Assembly (NCBI GenBank): GCA_037043015.1
Contig: CM073322.1
Location: 11,295,601 to 11,359,600, forward strand
DNA length: 64,000 nt
Direction of reading: 5' to 3'
Source of the DNA: Bryum argenteum
Lineage: Eukaryota; Streptophyta; Bryopsida; Bryales; Bryaceae
Of this stretch, positions 46,811 to 58,928 are shown in pieces. Positions within the stretch are counted from its first letter, which is position 1. Each line of letters begins with the position of its first letter. The notes under the pieces were generated by a model that had not been told where the DNA came from, made no database searches, and saw nothing but the letters and a program-made list of their open reading frames with translations. The position numbers were made by a program, and so were the translations under genes.

Positions 46811-48253
46811 TTATGGTTTAGGAGAACCTGGTTGTTTGTAACCAGCAAGAAGAAGCTGTTGATTCGTTTCCGAAGAAGGAACGCAACCCCACATCTCCAT
46901 TTCCCGGATAACTTCTTTAGCTTTCGCCAACCGCCCCTCCTTACAATAGAGCCGGATCATAACATTATACACATCAGATGTAGGTACAAATCCTGTCAGT
47001 CTCATTTGATTATACACTTTCACAGCTCGATTGACATCGCCGACCTTCTCACAAAGCCGAATCATCACACGGTACGCCACAAGATCAGGCTTAACCCCAG
47101 CTTCTTCCATGTTCCAGAACACAGCCAAAGCCTGACGCACCTTCCCCGCTCGATCTCTTGCTTGCATCAACGTCGTATACATCACAATATTCGCCTTGTA
47201 TCCCTGGGCTATGTATCGTTCAAACACCGCCTCGACCTCATTATCCAATCCTAGCTTGCTACATGCAGCCATGACTCTCGCACAATCTTCAAGCTTGAAA
47301 TCTCGCGCTACAAGCAGTAGATCCTGTACCACTTCCTTCGAGCCTCTCACAATCATCTTAGCATAAAGCTCGGGGGAGCCACAAGCTCCAGACTCTTCGA
47401 GGAGAGAAAGCGCGTCGAGAATGTATCCCTGCTCTGCATAAGCATCGGCTGCTATGAGAGAAGATTGCGAAGATAGCGGTCCATACAATGCGAGAAACTT
47501 GTTTGCGAGGGTGAGCTTTCGAGAAGAGAGAACCACGAGGATGCTGGCTAAGAGGATGTTGTCATCTGGCCACATTCGAGGTTGTTCCCTGGCCCAAGCA
47601 AAGAGCTGCAACGCCTTTCCTGTGCTCTGTTGTTTGGCAAGCTGCAGCATTAGATTGGAGATTGCGTCGCTCTTGCACCGGACTCGGCCTTTCCAGGCGT
47701 CGAGAACCATGCGGACTTCGTCGTCTGGGACGATTAGGAGCTTGGCGAATAACCTAGGGTATGAGGAGATGGCTGGAGGTGGCGATGGCGAGGGTTTAGG
47801 GTTTCGATTGCGGGGAAGATTGTTGCGCCGGAGGAGTGGCAGAGGTACAGGACGAGTCAGTTTGTGAGGCATTGGAATTGGCAATGTGCGTCCCCTCTCA
47901 AATGGCTTGGATATGTTTGTGTACCTTTGCAGGAGCGACGGATGCGGATTTGACTCGATTTGCACCAAGCCGGAAACGTCTCCACGCGGCTCCCCGGCGC
48001 CTACTTGCGCCAGCAACTCCTCTAGGGTTACATTGTCCAAGGAAACGGGAGCCGCGTCCGATAAATCACTCAGACAATGCCTCCGTGTAGAGTAATTTCG
48101 AACGCTGGCCGATGAGGAGGAGCATGTCGCTTGCTCTGTCACTCCCAAGCGCACCACAGCTAGAGTACTTCCACCCGGCCTCGCCAAGTCGCGACATGGC
48201 CGTCGCTCGGAGCAGAAATGTCCCAAAAACAAACTGTTGTCAGCTCGCAACAT
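46811..48253 (-). CDS. P-class pentatricopeptide-repeat protein (480 aa, intronless)
   Basis: One uninterrupted frame runs from the ATG at 48253 to the stop at 46811. Residues 1-60 are Arg/Ser-rich with few acids at the start and include SVRNYSTRR, consistent with a mitochondrial or plastid presequence. A Pro/Arg-rich linker (about 120-160) precedes an alpha-helical region. Canonical 35-residue PPR motifs occupy about 356-390 (YTTLMQARDRAG...AGVKPD), 391-425 (YRVMIRLCEKVG...GFVPT) and 426-460 (YNVMIRLYCKEG...GCVPS), with a degenerate one at about 321-355. No E, DYW or SMR extension follows, so it is P-class. Such proteins bind organellar RNA and act in its splicing, stability or translation. 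By the 5/35 code the last motifs read T/D, R/T and N/S. Specific target and gene name unknown. Confidence 0.95.
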   Translation of the reverse strand: MLRADNSLFLGHFCSERRPCRDLARPGGSTLAVVRLGVTEQATCSSSSASVRNYSTRRHCLSDLSDAAPVSLDNVTLEELLAQVGAGEPRGDVSGLVQIESNPHPSLLQRYTNISKPFERGRTLPIPMPHKLTRPVPLPLLRRNNLPRNRNPKPSPSPPPAISSYPRLFAKLLIVPDDEVRMVLDAWKGRVRCKSDAISNLMLQLAKQQSTGKALQLFAWAREQPRMWPDDNILLASILVVLSSRKLTLANKFLALYGPLSSQSSLIAADAYAEQGYILDALSLLEESGACGSPELYAKMIVRGSKEVVQDLLLVARDFKLEDCARVMAACSKLGLDNEVEAVFERYIAQGYKANIVMYTTLMQARDRAGKVRQALAVFWNMEEAGVKPDLVAYRVMIRLCEKVGDVNRAVKVYNQMRLTGFVPTSDVYNVMIRLYCKEGRLAKAKEVIREMEMWGCVPSSETNQQLLLAGYKQPGSPKP

Positions 48254-48259
48254 CCCTCC

Positions 48260-49345
48260 AGGATTTTCAAAATTCCTGCAAAATTCTAACTCCTATAGTT
48301 CGAAAGTCTCCGTCCAGGCGAATGTTGTCGTCACGAATTGAGGTGGAACGTGATTCTAGGCCTAATCTGTACAAGAGAAACGGGGCTGCTACAGTGCGCA
48401 GTTCAGATACTCTACAGTAGAGAGCGGAGAATTGTAAAGAGGAAAATGGCGGGCGGAACAAGTAGAGGATAATGCAGATCCGTCAACCGTATCAATTCTT
48501 GCCAGCATCTCCATCTCTACAGCTCTCCGGAGCTCCGGAAGCGATAAACCTCAACAGCGAGCTTACGATTGTTGAGGGCCGATTCCCACTATTCCGCCCC
48601 AGTCGCCGTCGCCCAAACTCCTCTCATTCTTTGGCTTGTGCCAAGTAAATTGCCCAAACTACTCTCCTTCTTGGGTGAGAGGCGGAGAGAGAAGTTCATT
48701 AAAAAAAATTATTAGTGATTTTTGAGTATTTTATTGAGAATAATTTTTGACCTCTCAACCAAAGTTTGGGTTTCTATTTTCATCCGACCCAAACAAATTT
48801 ATGAAAAGCCAAACTATGGGCACCAAAGCTCTCAAAAAGTCCTGCCATGTAGGCACTTTCAACACATTTCACCTCTAGACTCTAGTGTAAAGGCTGAGAG
48901 ACCAACCTTTTGCTCTACACTAATAAGATTGTTGAATTTCCTTGACCTCTCACACTCATGGGCATAGTGTGAACCCCCTTTGGAACTTCCACTCCAACAT
49001 TCTTGAGCTTGGAATAAATTCACTTTTATGAGCTCATAACTCAACAAAATATTATAACCCAGTTCATGTATACTCTATTAATGCCAATTCAGCAAAACAC
49101 CTTGTCTTCTCCGTCGGACAAGCAATTGCCATGGTTCATTGGTGTATTTATCAAAGGTTTGATACATCGTTTACTTAAAAATAAAATAAAATAAATGTTG
49201 TTAAATTACTTATCCCCATCTTTTAGATATAAGATGTCTTCTCGTAACAATATTTTCAACAATCAAAGTATGAAATCTCCTAACATTGTGTTTGTGCGAC
49301 TAAGTACTTACTTGAGTACATTTATTATATAAGGCAGATAGTTTT
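48260..49345. other. PPR 5' flank and spacer
   Basis: The first about 400 bp should hold the PPR promoter and 5' untranslated region; no clear TATA box was found. The remainder is AT-rich with no gene. Confidence 0.4.
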
Positions 49346-49348
49346 TTT

Positions 49349-49456
49349 TGTTTTGTTCTGGCTTGGGTTGGCTTGGTTTTGGTTTCGGTTTTGGTTTCGG
49401 TTTTAGTTTTGGTTTTGGTTTTGGTTTCGGTTTTGTTTTGGCTTGGTTTGGTTTGG
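49349..49456. repeat. G/T simple repeat (GGTTTT/GGTTTC)n
   Basis: A nearly pure G/T strand of about 108 bases with many GG doublets every six bases; a two-tetrad G-quadruplex is possible on the plus strand. Confidence 0.85.
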
Positions 49457-49459
49457 TGG

Positions 49460-50990
49460 GGCCGAAGTTCTCATGTATCTAAAAGTCATTGGAAATTACT
49501 AAAAATGACCTAATTCTAGGTCGAGCCAAAAAAACAAGAAGAACCCAACCAAGCAAAAATCACACCATTCGGAACCCTAGAAAATGTTTCAAAATAAAAA
49601 CTTGGGTCTACAAGTGTAGAAACACAACGTTTTTCATTTGATGATAGTGGGGACAAAGACAAGAACAAAAACTAACATGGTTGAAGTATTGATGTGACCG
49701 TGGCAAGGCAACGCCCGCACGTGTGTACTAGTAACACACCGACCCGGTGTGTACAAAGGATTAGATAACCGGTCGAGCCGCGTAGCGGCGAGTCGGTTAT
49801 CGTTCATAACCGGTTGTGCACTCTTTAATCACAACCCTTGATCTTCATGATCCAAGGGTGTAGGATACAAGTTGATAGGAGAGAAGGTTATGAGTTGTAA
49901 TTTGTGATGGTGATGGGACGGGTTGCGCAATGGGATGAAGCCACGTAAGCATTGACAACGACAACAACCGGTTATGATTCCCTCCAACTCTTCAATGTCC
50001 GTATACACATATGAAACTGTGACACAATTTAAAAACATAAGCTTTTGGATGCATTTAAAGAGAATGAAATGAACTAATAATGTCATAAGAAAACGGTGAA
50101 AGAGAGATTTTCCTTTGAAATATCCGTCCCTGCAATCGGCAGATAACACGCAGAAGGTTGTATTGAGGAATGTGCCGGTGTCAAAATGTCTGCTGCATTT
50201 GGTACACATGAATATTTCAACTGATAACACATTGGTTGTCAATAAAAAAAAGCCATAAAATATTAAAAAAATGTCTGTTACAGGTCTCCCTTATTCAAGT
50301 GATTGACTTAGAAAGTGCGAAAACGAAGTACGAAGGTAACTTAGTCTCACGGAGTCCTGTTTCCGAAATTCCGGTAAAATCATCATCCATGAATTATCTC
50401 AGTAAATTCCTTATTTTTTTGTGGTTAACATCCAAGAAAGATTCGTCAAACCTTCCAGTTTCTCATAACATCCTCACACTGAAAAAGGAGAATTTTCAGG
50501 GAACAAAATAAATTTCAAGCTACTTCACTGAAGGAGTTAAAATTTTGTGAATTTAATTAATTTCATGAAACTAGGTTATGTATCATCTTTGCGTGAACCC
50601 AATGTATTGACATGCATGTTTCCTCGAACGTAGTGATGCTGTGTCAGCACATGACATCCGTTCCAGAAATTAGTGATCCGATAATTACCAGATTAAGTAA
50701 ACAAATTGGTTGGTTTGAACCACTATCTGAACTTGGTTGACAAGTCAATGTGTAACAAGATAAGAACAAACTGAAAACTCAAACACCTTCATCACGAAAA
50801 CACTCATAATTCATACAGCAGATCGTGTGACGGACACCTCATCGAGGGTGCACTTTTGACCATGCATGCAGGCTTTGCTAATTCCCATGATTAAGATTAC
50901 TATTTTTATTATCTTTTTAGTTTTTATACAATCAATGAACTGAGAGAAATACAATCACATGATTGAGATTTTCAAAGGGCAGAGAAGCAA
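49460..50990. other. Spacer, no gene assigned
   Basis: A short inverted motif at 49770-49815 (ataaccggtcgag; cggttatcgttcataaccgg) and AT-rich DNA. The frames here (minus 49829-50242, plus 50236-50511) show no recognisable protein. Confidence 0.35.
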
Positions 50991-50993
50991 GTA

Positions 50994-51095
50994 CTCCCTC
51001 TGGCCCATTGTTTTTGTACAGTAGGTTCTCTCAAATCTATCTCGAAAGGTAGATTTGAGAGAACCTACTGCACAATTATAATGGGACAGAGGGAG
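50994..51095. mobile_element. Stowaway-like MITE with near-perfect hairpin
   Basis: ctccctctggcccatt at the left and aatgggacagagggag at the right are inverted termini flanked by TA (50992-50993, 51096-51097), the Tc1/mariner target. The centre has long complementary arms gtaggttctctcaaatctat and its partner, separated by only a few bases. At 102 bp with no coding capacity it is a typical Stowaway MITE of the CTCCCTC type. Confidence 0.9.
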
Positions 51096-51484
51096 TATGA
51101 TAGAAGGGTGGTGACACCCTGAGCAAATGACGACAGTGGTCCTGCACAAAGTGTCTACTTTTGCTGTTCCTTTTTTTCTTCTGGTTTTGTTGTTGATGGA
51201 TTTCAATGGATATCATTTGTTTTGCTTTCAGATCTATGGGACCTGGCAAAGTCAGTGAGAGAATGTTTGAGTCAGATTTTCCGCTTTCTTGGCCCATCAA
51301 GCTCAAAGGAAATAAAAATTGAAGGGAAGTTGAGGATTTGGTCATGTATACTTGTCTGTGGAAGCAGATCTTAGTATCTTTCGGGATTTCCACCCGCCCG
51401 GAAAATCATGTCTTGTAATTTGCGACCCACACTAAATATCTACAGAGAAATTGCGCTGCAGTTGTGAACGTGTTCAAAGCGTTG

Positions 51485-52305
51485 ATGGTGGTGATATATG
51501 GGCTGGCAATGGCTCCACCCATCTCCATCACTTGTCTCTGTCAATCGATTTGCAATTGCCGTCCTCAAGTCGCTCAAATCCCTCAGAGAGATCCAGTGAT
51601 GGGAAAGTTGCCGAAAGCGATCCCACTCCTCGGCAAACGCCCACGGAATGATGATGAGGCAAGCTCCTCTTCGTCGGCGCCCCCCGACCATGGCGTTTCG
51701 TAAGTCTAGTAATCTCAACCTGCTGCTCTTTTGGTGCACGACTTGGATTTCGATTTGCAGTTTCGATATGAAATTTTGTGGAAGAGGGAGTTTTTGTGAG
51801 TCGCCTGACGGGGTGATGTGTTTTTGACAGGCACGATGCTACATCGGACAAGCACTCTGTTCTCAAGGAGCCCCCTCCTCCCGAATTGAGCACGCAGCTG
51901 ATCGAGCAATCGAGAACGCCTCCGCTGCGAGTGCGCACGCTGGTTATTGAACCAGAGAGAGGGCCTCCGCTGCGATTGCGCACACCGGTCATTGAGCCAG
52001 AGAGAGGGCCTCCGCTGCGAGTGCGCGCGCCGGTCATTGAGCCAGAGAGAGGGCCTCCGCTGCGAGTGCGCACGCCGCTCATTGGAGGGCCTCCGCCGCA
52101 GGTGATTGAGGCACGTGGGAGGCCTCCACCTGGAACTCTTGCTCCCGGGGGGATTTCCAACCTTGACGCACTCGAAATACCGCCCGAGCTTCCCCCCGTT
52201 CCTGCGGACTGCCCAATTCTGGATGCGCTTGAAGAAGAGCTCACGGCGGAGGATTTGTTCGGGGCAATGTACGGGTGCGTCAAGCGCCACAGACAAGCGC
52301 CATAA
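51485..52305 (+). CDS. Two-exon gene, Pro-rich protein with 15-residue tandem repeat
   Basis: Exon 1 ends at 51699 before GTAAGT; exon 2 is 51831-52305 after TTTTTGACAG. The junction (GTTTC|GCAC) keeps frame, reading DHGVSHDATSDKHSV. In-frame starts are 51485 (229 residues), 51509 and 51599 (191 residues, MGKLPKAIPLLGKRPRNDDE). The last has a basic KRPR patch and a plausible start context, so the true start is open. Residues following the junction contain about four tandem copies of RGPPLRVRTPVIEPE (DNA 51911-52090, 45-bp period). The tail is LDALEIPPELPPVPADCP and LEEELTAEDLFGAMYGCVKR, ending HRQAP, which looks acidic then basic and possibly helical. No known domain recognised, no signal peptide. 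Long minus-strand frames across it are compositional shadows. Confidence 0.65.
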
Positions 52306-52309
52306 TGGT

Positions 52310-53599
52310 TGGCTGAGAGAGAATCGCGCTCCCGGCTCCTCTTTCATCATCAACAAGAGGAGTCGGTGAGGCAATCGCACGCTTCCCTTGGGTGTCGACT
52401 GGTTACAGTGCTGCAAATATGCAAGCCTTCTGGTCCGCCCTTGTTGAAATGCTGCGAGGAACTACGTTTACAACTACGTCAAGAACTGCATCTTGAAGCC
52501 CACAGCTTGGAGCTCCCAGGATTCAGAAGTTCTTTCACCTAATTTACCTGTTTGCGTTCGCCACGGAGTCTTTTGTACCGCTACTGCTGCTAGCCTTCAT
52601 CTGATTTCCGCTCGCTTTCCTCCGTAGCTACCTCTGTTTGTTTTATATGTAAAGTACGAGTTTGAGTACGTTGCCGCTATATACTCTGCGAATTGTGTAG
52701 ATCTGTTTCTACGTTGCTGCCAGGTTAGTTTTCCGATTTCGGCTACAATTCGGTGAAATGATCAGTGGATTGCGAATAAGAAGTAGAGTGCCGGCTTGAT
52801 CTGGCTGCGTTTTTTCTTTTTCCATCCGCTATTGTTGATATCTGGTATTGGAATAAAGGGGCCTAATTGTTGTGTTTCTCGCCTTGGCACTCGAATTGCT
52901 GTGTGTGTTTTGCTTGCAACTTTTTTAGGTTTTACGAAACTTCGGTAATGGCCGTTACCGAAGAATCGGAGCCAGGCCTTTGACCGGGTCGTCGCCCCCA
53001 TGAGGGGCAGGTCTTCCCGCCCTTTCGTCGTTGCTTCTGGATGATCTGTCCCTTTCTGTTTCATCCATCCTTTTGGTTATCGTCATTCATCCTTGTTGGT
53101 GATTGGATGTGGTGACAGTGTGAACCCCCGGAGTTGGTTGTGACAGGACCCCGTATAACCGTTGCCCACAGTTTCCCAAGCCCGTGAACTCTGTTCTGTC
53201 TAGCGCAGTCAGGGGCTGCGACGGCGCCGCAGTCTAGTGTCCGCTGCCCTTTCCATCCCCGTTTCACATCATTCGAATCTCGCAACTATTTATGCTTCAT
53301 TGCTTCAGCAAGGGTGTGCAAACAGATTTCTTGTGAGGATTTGTGAGCTTGTGTGTCCGGGCCCGAGGTCGTTAGTGGGATGCTCTGTTCTGGATATTGA
53401 CGGTGTTTGATGAGCTTCAGCCGAAGGAGTGGGTTTTGGGTTTAAGCGATAGTTGGAGTCCAATTCATGGTTATTTCTTGGTAACGGTGGCATTCAGCGA
53501 CTAGCGGCTGCGGACGTCGTTGATTGAGTGCGGCCGCCGGCTTCCATTACTGGCAGCGTGTTACGAGTTTGAGGTTGAGCGGCGGTTGTTGAGGTCAAG
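52310..53599. promoter_or_regulatory. 3' flank of repeat-protein gene and CTP synthase 5' region
   Basis: The first part presumably holds the 3' untranslated region of the two-exon gene. The GC-richer part from about 53150 to 53599 should contain the CTP synthase promoter and leader; no TATA box or intron in the leader is certain. The ATG at 53600 (gtcaagATGAAG) has a purine at -3. Confidence 0.4.
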
Positions 53600-56500
53600 A
53601 TGAAGTATGTGCTTGTCACAGGAGGTGTGGTGAGTGGTCTTGGCAAGGGAGTCACCGCCAGTAGTATCGGCGTCGTGCTCAAGGCTTGTGGTCTGCGGGT
53701 CACATCGATCAAAATTGGTACGCGCATTTTGACACGTTGGGTGAATTTCGGTCGTTCTGTCGGTACTGCAGGGTTAGGGCTTTGGTTTTTAGTGATATTG
53801 CTTGTAACATTTGCATTGATCGGCTCAAATTCATGTAAATTTCTCACTTTTGGAGAGTTGATTGTGCAATTGCTATCTGCGTACCTTCAGATCCATACTT
53901 GAACACTGATGCTGGGACAATGTCACCGTTTGAGCATGGCGAGGTCTTTGTTCTGGACGATGGTGGAGAGGTAAGCTTTCTTTACTGTGTAATTTGAATT
54001 GTTGTATAACGCTGAGAATAGGCAGCATGCTTGTTTCTCAAATATCATTTCGTGGCAGGTCACCAGTCAGCTGAAGCTTCGTTGATTGGCATCCAGGATC
54101 CTGTCGGAAATGGACCCAATTTTTTGTAAAAGAATTAAAGCTTGCAGATTTGAGGAGTTTTTTTACTTTTGCTCCTGCAGGTAGACCTGGATCTTGGAAA
54201 TTATGAGCGCTTCTTGGACATTACCCTGACTCGGGATAACAACATCACTACTGGGAAAGTTTATCAGGTATAGTCAGGCTATAGATTGAGGCCATTCACC
54301 CAGTGCTTCACCAATTCCTGCCTCAATATGCGAACTTCAGATTTGATATGTGGTCTAAGCTTTGACGAAGAACACAGAAGGTTTTGGCTTTATTTTCTCG
54401 AAACGTTCAGTCATCGTGCACTGGGACGATGCATTGTTTCTGATCTTGATTCATCTGTTTGTGCAGGCAGTGATAGAGAAAGAGAGGAGGGGTGACTTTC
54501 TGGGAAAAACTGTTCAGGTTCATAATTATTATCCTATTTTCTGTGTTCACCTCATCTTGACGGTCACTATATCGTTTTTCTAAGTTGTCTTTACTTTTTA
54601 AGCCCTGAATACGGACTAATGTTGTGAATGTTTATTGTGCAATAGGTCGTTCCACATATTACAGACGCTATCCAGGATTGGATTGAACGAGTTGCTAAAG
54701 TGCCTGTAGACGGGCTCTCTGGGAGCGCAGACGTTTGTGTCATTGAGCTGGGCGGCACTGTTGGTACTGTTCTTTACCCTCTTTTACTGTTCGGATGTTT
54801 GGGAGTTCGAGTTATCTAAAAAAGCCTTGCATATGGGAATCGATTCCATCAATTTTACTGGGGCAAGGGCATGTTATTGTTGATTTCAGTTCATGTCTTT
54901 TGAATGGAATTATATTACCAACTGTGCAGGTGATATCGAGTCTATGCCTTTTATTGAAGCTCTTCGACAATTCCAGTTTCGAGTTGGTAATTTTCATGTC
55001 TTTATTGATGCAAAGACGCACCCGTGGAGGCAAATAGTGGATTTATTTCTGTTAATGGCTACGAATGGTCATTTACGTATATATTCTCTTGTGCAGGTAA
55101 TAATAATTTCTGTTTGGTTCATGTGAGCTTGGTTCCCGTTTTGGGTGTGGTCGGCGAGCAGGTGAGAAGAAATTTTGCCTTATTCTCTTATTGTAACTTA
55201 TTGCTTGCTCTACTTCTACCCACGTTTCATTGCGACCATTCATGTTTGTAAATGAACGGCGAAGTGTGCATTGAATGTTCACGTTTCGATGTTTCTTACA
55301 GAAAACCAAACCAACACAACACAGTGTTCGGGAACTTCGGGCTTTGGGTCTTACTCCTGATCTGCTGGCTTGCCGAAGCGCTCACGTAACTTTCCTCAGC
55401 TCTTGAATATGTGTGAATATTTGTAATCAGAGTACTTGTGGAGTTCACTAAGTGCTTGAAAATGGATTTTTCGCACTTTTCTTGTTTCTGTAGTGTGATA
55501 TCAGTTTGAGGTTTCCGGAGTGTTGAGAATCGGTACCAGCACTAGAGAGCATATCCATGTGACGCAGCTACAAACTAGACATGGCAGTTTATTATTCTGT
55601 ATTTGCCCCCCCTGAAAGCGGGAATCTTTTCGAGTGGCTTAATCCTCATATGACCGGTTCTATGCAGCCATTGGAGCAGATTACCAAGGAAAAGCTATCT
55701 CAGTTTTGCCATGTGCCAGTAAGACCTTAACTTCCTCGATCTCTATGTCATCTATCATACTTTGGACTGAGTCTGGTTTTCGAAGTAATACATATGGACT
55801 TAATTCCTCTGATTACATTGCTTTCTTGTGCTGGTCAGTTAGATGATCATGCTCTGGTTTAAGGTAAAATGAGTCAGATGCATCTAACATGCTTGAGTTC
55901 CCAGTCATCTTCTGGAATACAACATTGCCGGCAACAGTCATCATTCTTTGATTATGGTGCATAAACAGAGTAACAATTCAAAGCATGTCCTTGATGACTT
56001 CGGTTTCTGGTGATTGGGTTGGGTGTGTAGGCTGCTCACATTCTCAACATATACGATGTCTCCAACATTTGGCATATTCCACTCCTGCTACGGGTATGTA
56101 CTCTTCGCGTCAAGCTTTCACCGAAATTGTGTACCGACATGATACACTTGCTCATTCATTGTCTTAAATGTTCAAGAGATAGGTGACATTCCTTTACGTT
56201 TTATCGACACGCGGCTTGACGCAAGGAAGGTTGTGTCAGCTATCAGTTGCCATAGCAACATCCTTTGTTCGCTGACGCAACTTGTTGTTATTTTGCAATG
56301 AACAGGATCAGCAAGGTCATCTTGCCATACTTAATAAACTTCAATTAAGGTTAGTGATTGACGATTATGTTTTCATGACAAGGCATTGGTTTGCACTCGT
56401 TTGATAAGATGTTCGTCTTTTCATCAGTATCAGCTAGGTATGGGTATTGACATGTCGAAGTATCTTGTATGTCATGCAGTTCTGTACCACCTCCTGCCTT

Positions 56501-58928
56501 GGAGTCATGGGCTGCCCGGGCTGAGCGATGTGACAACCTTTCTATACCGGTAGATACCTAGACTGAATATCCCTTCTCTTGTGTACAAAATGTTTATCTA
56601 AGAGTGCTTTCGTTGGTCCCGCACTATTCTTGATATTTACGTTGGATTTATCTTGCAGATTAAGATTGCGATGGTTGGGAAATACACCGGCCTATCAGAC
56701 TCGTATCTTTCAGTTCTAAAGGTGGGTTCAGACTATTAACCTTATTCATGTTTGTACGAATCAAAGCGCCCCTGTTTATTATAAACAACAATCTACTTTT
56801 GCTCCCATTTCATCATCGGTTGTACACTCTGCTGGCTGGAAACAGTTTCTCACGAAGTGTCTTGTGTGGCCAGGCTCTGCAACATGCATGCATTTCTTGT
56901 TCCAGGAAGTTGGTGTTAGATTGGGTTGCTGCGACGGATTTGGAGGATCGTGCTAAAGAGGAGGTATAATTATCGCTGCATATTCTTGCCAGAAAGATAG
57001 GATTCAGCATTTTTTTATTGTTACTGAGACTGAATTAGTTTGCAAGTACGGACATTCAGCCGTATGGTCGTTAGTCTTTATCAGTGATATCGTGCGTGTG
57101 CAGACACCGGAAGCATTTACTTCGGCTTGGAACACCTTGAAGGTTACTCTCTCGACCAGCTTGCACCACTTCATTTTTTTTTGTCACTACTTCCATTGTC
57201 ACTTTAATTTGGCAAGTTTCTTGTGAATTGTGGATACCTTTGAGGTTGTGTACTGATCGTAAACCGCTCTCGTGCACAGGGTGCTCATGGTGTCCTAGTG
57301 CCTGGTGGATTTGGTGACCGAGGAGTACAGGGGAAGATTTTAGCTGCTACTTATGCGCGTACAAATAAGATTCCCTACCTAGGAATTTGCCTTGGAATGC
57401 AGCTCGCTGTTGTGGAGTACGCTAGAAATGTATGCAGCACTTGCATTTTTCCTCGTTCGATATCTGTCGTATTAGTCCATATATTGAAATTCTGCAATAA
57501 CAGAATTTGGTTGATAGTAATACTAACATTTTACTACAATTCTGAAGTTGTGAATGCGTTTAAGTGTTAATACTAACTCTCGCTTGATTCTCGAACAGGT
57601 TCTTGGCTTGAAAGATGCTAATAGCACAGAGTTTGATTCTGCCACACCACATCCTTGTGTCGTTTTCATGCCAGAGGTATGCATCTCGCCCTTGAATTAT
57701 TGATATTTTTGTCATGATTCTAGGCACTTGAGAATTAACATTTTCTATTTATGATGAGTGATTGACATGCTGTTCGCTTTTCTGTAAATTAGCTTTTGTG
57801 CCAGTGTTTTAAGTGCTTGAATTCTGTGCTTGAAGGTCTCCAAAACTCACATGGGTGGGACGATGAGACTGGGGGCTCGCAAGACGTTGCTGCAAACTGC
57901 CGACTGCATAACAGCTAAATTGTACGTATTCGATTTTTGGTGTGGCTATTCTCATTGTGCACAACGAAACAAGGGAATCAAGTGAAGCTCTCGGTAGTCA
58001 GCCCATGAGTTCGATTTGAGCGCTCTGTATCATATCATGTTACCGGGGCGGTTACTACATCCAGCTCCTCTGTGTGTGACGTCTATTATCGTCCCTTGCA
58101 GGTATCAGAAGGAAAGCTTTTTAGATGAACGACACAGACATCGTTATGAGGTGAATATCACTCATGAATTCAGTTATGTTCGTTTGTATAGTCTGGACTT
58201 CTTAGATAAGGTCTTAGTAGAGTCTGTTAGTCACGAAGTTATTTTCCTCTTGGCAGGTCAATCCCGAGATGGTGGACAGTTTGGAAGCTGCAGGACTTCG
58301 CTTTGTTGGCAGGGACGAGACGGGACGAAGAATGGAGGTACCATAAGTCCAACTCTCAAGTCAATTAACTTGCATGATGTATCTAATGAAGAAACAGCTT
58401 GCTAGATCTTTGATGACCTCTATTTCCAATGATACCTCGAGGTGATCATAAATCAATCCTCAATTTCATTTTCAGGTTCTGGAGTTGCGAGGACATCCCT
58501 ATTATGTGGGGGTTCAATTTCACCCAGAATTCAAATCACGACCTGGGAAGCCTTCTGCAGTTTTCTTAGGTAAGGTTCCTCGTTTTCTTATACCTTCAGA
58601 TCTATATTTTAAATATTAATATCTTTTGCAGTTCGGCTTTAGCTCTCAATCCGCTGTCGAAACGAAACAATTTAAAAAGCTTCAACCAACATGGAATATT
58701 GTTCCAATCCTGTATCGTGTGCACTCTATTATATGTACATCTCTGATGCACTGATGGTCTCCCTAATACATGATTATATGCAGATAATATCCATGATGAT
58801 TAACCAGTTTTTATGGCTTAAAAAAACGTGCAGGTTTGATTTTAGCTGCTTCAGGACAAATGGATTCGTACATCAATGGGGCACACCCATCTCGCATTTC
58901 AGAAGGGTTACAGCGTCTCGCAGTTTAA
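53600..58928 (+). CDS. CTP synthase (22 exons, 570 aa)
   Basis: Makes CTP from UTP, ATP and glutamine in the cytosol. Exons: 53600-53717, 53891-53970, 54181-54267, 54467-54517, 54646-54763, 54930-54986, 55097-55161, 55302-55385, 55668-55718, 56031-56093, 56306-56349, 56480-56549, 56659-56721, 56874-56963, 57104-57142, 57280-57429, 57599-57676, 57836-57921, 58102-58150, 58257-58337, 58476-58569, 58834-58928. All introns are GT-AG and all junctions keep frame (1713 nt). The N-terminal amidoligase domain (about 1-290) starts [17 protein letters not shown] (nucleotide loop), then [20 protein letters not shown] and [12 protein letters not shown]. The C-terminal glutamine amidotransferase has Cys397 in GICLGMQ and His524/Glu526 in GVQFHPEF. 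Length matches plant CTP synthases. Paralogue identity cannot be set, so no numbered symbol is given. The gene looks intact. Confidence 0.97.

Noticed and set aside
46832..48420. Plus-strand frames of 84-140 residues opposite the PPR gene
   Set aside because: Antisense to a clear PPR coding sequence, with no domain or splice structure.
51528..52416. Two long minus-strand open frames (251 and 233 residues)
   Set aside because: They are antisense shadows of the GC-rich 45-bp repeats. The plus strand has a consistent intron and coding logic, while the minus frames run through that intron and both gene ends.
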